Shown: positions 4,985-5,421 of the stretch, piece after piece
Numbering within the stretch: position 1 is the first letter of the stretch
How the letters are laid out: the number at the start of each line of letters is the position of its first letter
Assembly (NCBI GenBank): GCA_003500165.1
Contig: DNSZ01000061.1
Coordinates: 1-5,421, forward strand
DNA length: 5,421 nucleotides
Source of the DNA: Paracoccaceae bacterium
Lineage (GTDB): Bacteria > Pseudomonadota > Alphaproteobacteria > Rhodobacterales > Rhodobacteraceae
Direction of reading: 5' to 3'
Made by a program: the position numbers and the translations under genes
Notes under the pieces: model-generated
Databases searched by the model: none
What the model saw: the letters and a program-made list of their open reading frames with translations, nothing else
Told to the model about the DNA's origin: nothing

Positions 4985-5421
4985 ATGACCAAGCTTTCTG
5001 ACACCCAGCTCGTGATCCTCAGCGCTGCCGCGCAACGCGATGACCACAACGTCCTGCCACTTCCCGGATCGCTCCGCGGCGGTGGTGAGCCCCGACCGCC
5101 CAAAGGGCGGGTTGGACCGTCCAGTGGACGGTCCAAAGGGGCGAACGCCAAGGTAGTCGGCGCGCTGCTGAAGCGCGGGCTGATCGCCGAGACCACGACC
5201 GACAGCCGAACCAAGGCCGACGCCGCGCTCAACCGCATCTGGCGCAACGACGAGGAAGGCAACGCCATCCTCCTGCACATCACCAACGCGGGCCTCGCTG
5301 CCATTGGTGTCGAGCCGGGCGGCGGCGACAACGCGCCCCCGGGCGCCGACGAGGCGCCGAGTGCAGAGCCCCCGCAGGACGCTCCTGCCGAACCCGATCC
5401 CGCGCCCAAGGCGCGCACACC
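4985..5421 (+). CDS. DUF3489-type protein, N-terminal part, runs off window end
   Basis: The visible 145 residues begin MTKLSDTQLVILSAAAQRDD and continue with a segment that looks like a winged-helix domain: KVVGALLKRGLIAET (56-70), TKADAALNRIWRNDEEGNAILLHIT (76-100), NAGLAAIGVE (101-110). Then comes a Pro/Ala/Glu-rich linker (about 111-145). This matches my memory of the N-terminal half of DUF3489 proteins, whose second, probably DNA-contacting, domain would lie beyond the window. The function is unknown; a DNA-binding role is inferred from the fold impression only. GGAG lies 7 bases before the ATG. It is the third gene of the plus-strand run. Residues 35-53 (EPRPPKGRVGPSSGRSKGA) break the expected short loop between SLRGG and NAKVVGALLKRGL. 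They are encoded by the palindromic element at 5089-5142, so the protein seems to carry an in-frame insertion. The insertion is stop-free and the downstream domain reads normally, so the protein may remain functional. Confidence 0.82.
   Translation, partial: MTKLSDTQLVILSAAAQRDDHNVLPLPGSLRGGGEPRPPKGRVGPSSGRSKGANAKVVGALLKRGLIAETTTDSRTKADAALNRIWRNDEEGNAILLHITNAGLAAIGVEPGGGDNAPPGADEAPSAEPPQDAPAEPDPAPKART
5089..5142. repeat. Nested palindromic element inserted in frame, possible mobile repeat
   Basis: This 54-base element has a strict architecture. The outer arms GCCCC (5089-5093) and GGGGC (5138-5142) pair as a 5-bp stem. They enclose hairpin 1 (CCGCCC-AAA-GGGCGG, 5096-5110, 6 bp) and hairpin 2 (5112-5136, an 11-bp perfect stem TTGGACCGTCC around AGT). 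Only 1-2 unpaired bases join the parts, giving a three-way-junction shape. Its length is exactly 18 codons, and I find no stop codon in any of the six frames, so it can sit in a gene without breaking it. It encodes a Pro/Gly/Arg/Ser/Lys-rich segment in the DUF3489-type protein. By analogy it resembles Rickettsia palindromic elements, which insert within coding sequences. That it is mobile or repeated in the genome is inferred; only one copy is in this window. Confidence 0.7.

Noticed and set aside
4954..5001. 15-codon open frame (MSRASNTETPDDQAF) overlapping the DUF3489-type start
   Set aside because: It has no ribosome site of its own and no feature of an attenuation peptide, and is likely chance.
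4769..5418. Minus-strand open frames opposite the 72-residue and DUF3489-type genes
   Set aside because: They cover the palindromic element because it has no stops on either strand, but show no recognisable domain, while the plus frame matches the expected DUF3489 pattern.
1..5421. CRISPR array, tRNA gene, integrase or attachment site
   Set aside because: I saw no regularly spaced repeats, no tRNA-like cloverleaf and no recombinase frame; prophage ends cannot be placed within this window.

Overview
The window has the base composition and gene content of a GC-rich alphaproteobacterium, most likely a member of the Rhodobacteraceae/Rhodobacterales (Paracoccus/Rhodobacter-like). This placement is an inference from protein resemblance and from strong G/C preference at third codon positions; no rRNA or housekeeping gene is present to settle it.

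Two blocks face away from each other. The left and larger block (about 204-4274, minus strand) is the DNA-packaging and head-entry end of a lambda-type tailed-phage morphogenesis operon. Read in transcription order it holds a Nu1-like small terminase, a GpA-family large terminase, a small gpW-like head-tail joining protein and a lambda-family portal. The genes overlap or are 3 bases apart, so translation is probably coupled. The two terminase genes and the joining-protein gene look intact. The portal gene does not: it carries an apparent one-base deletion near 385/386, and after about base 317 its expected C-terminal part is replaced by an unrelated 36-residue coding tail. No protease, capsid or tail gene follows. 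This is therefore a decayed or rearranged prophage end. Beyond it, bases 1-207 drop to about 53% G+C and hold a possible small plus-strand gene whose stop codon overlaps that of the portal remnant.

The right block (4386 to the window end, plus strand) is a tight run of three small genes: a 90-residue helical protein, a 72-residue protein, and the start of a DUF3489-type protein that runs off the window. None has a known function I can name. The 111-base divergent gap between the blocks carries a perfect 7-bp inverted repeat that could be an operator.

The most striking sequence is inside the DUF3489-type gene. A 54-base, exactly 18-codon, stop-free nested palindrome (5089-5142) consists of a 5-bp outer stem enclosing two perfect hairpins of 6 and 11 bp. 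It seems to have been inserted in frame and translated. It resembles in principle the protein-coding palindromic elements known from Rickettsia, but here in what is probably a Rhodobacterales gene.
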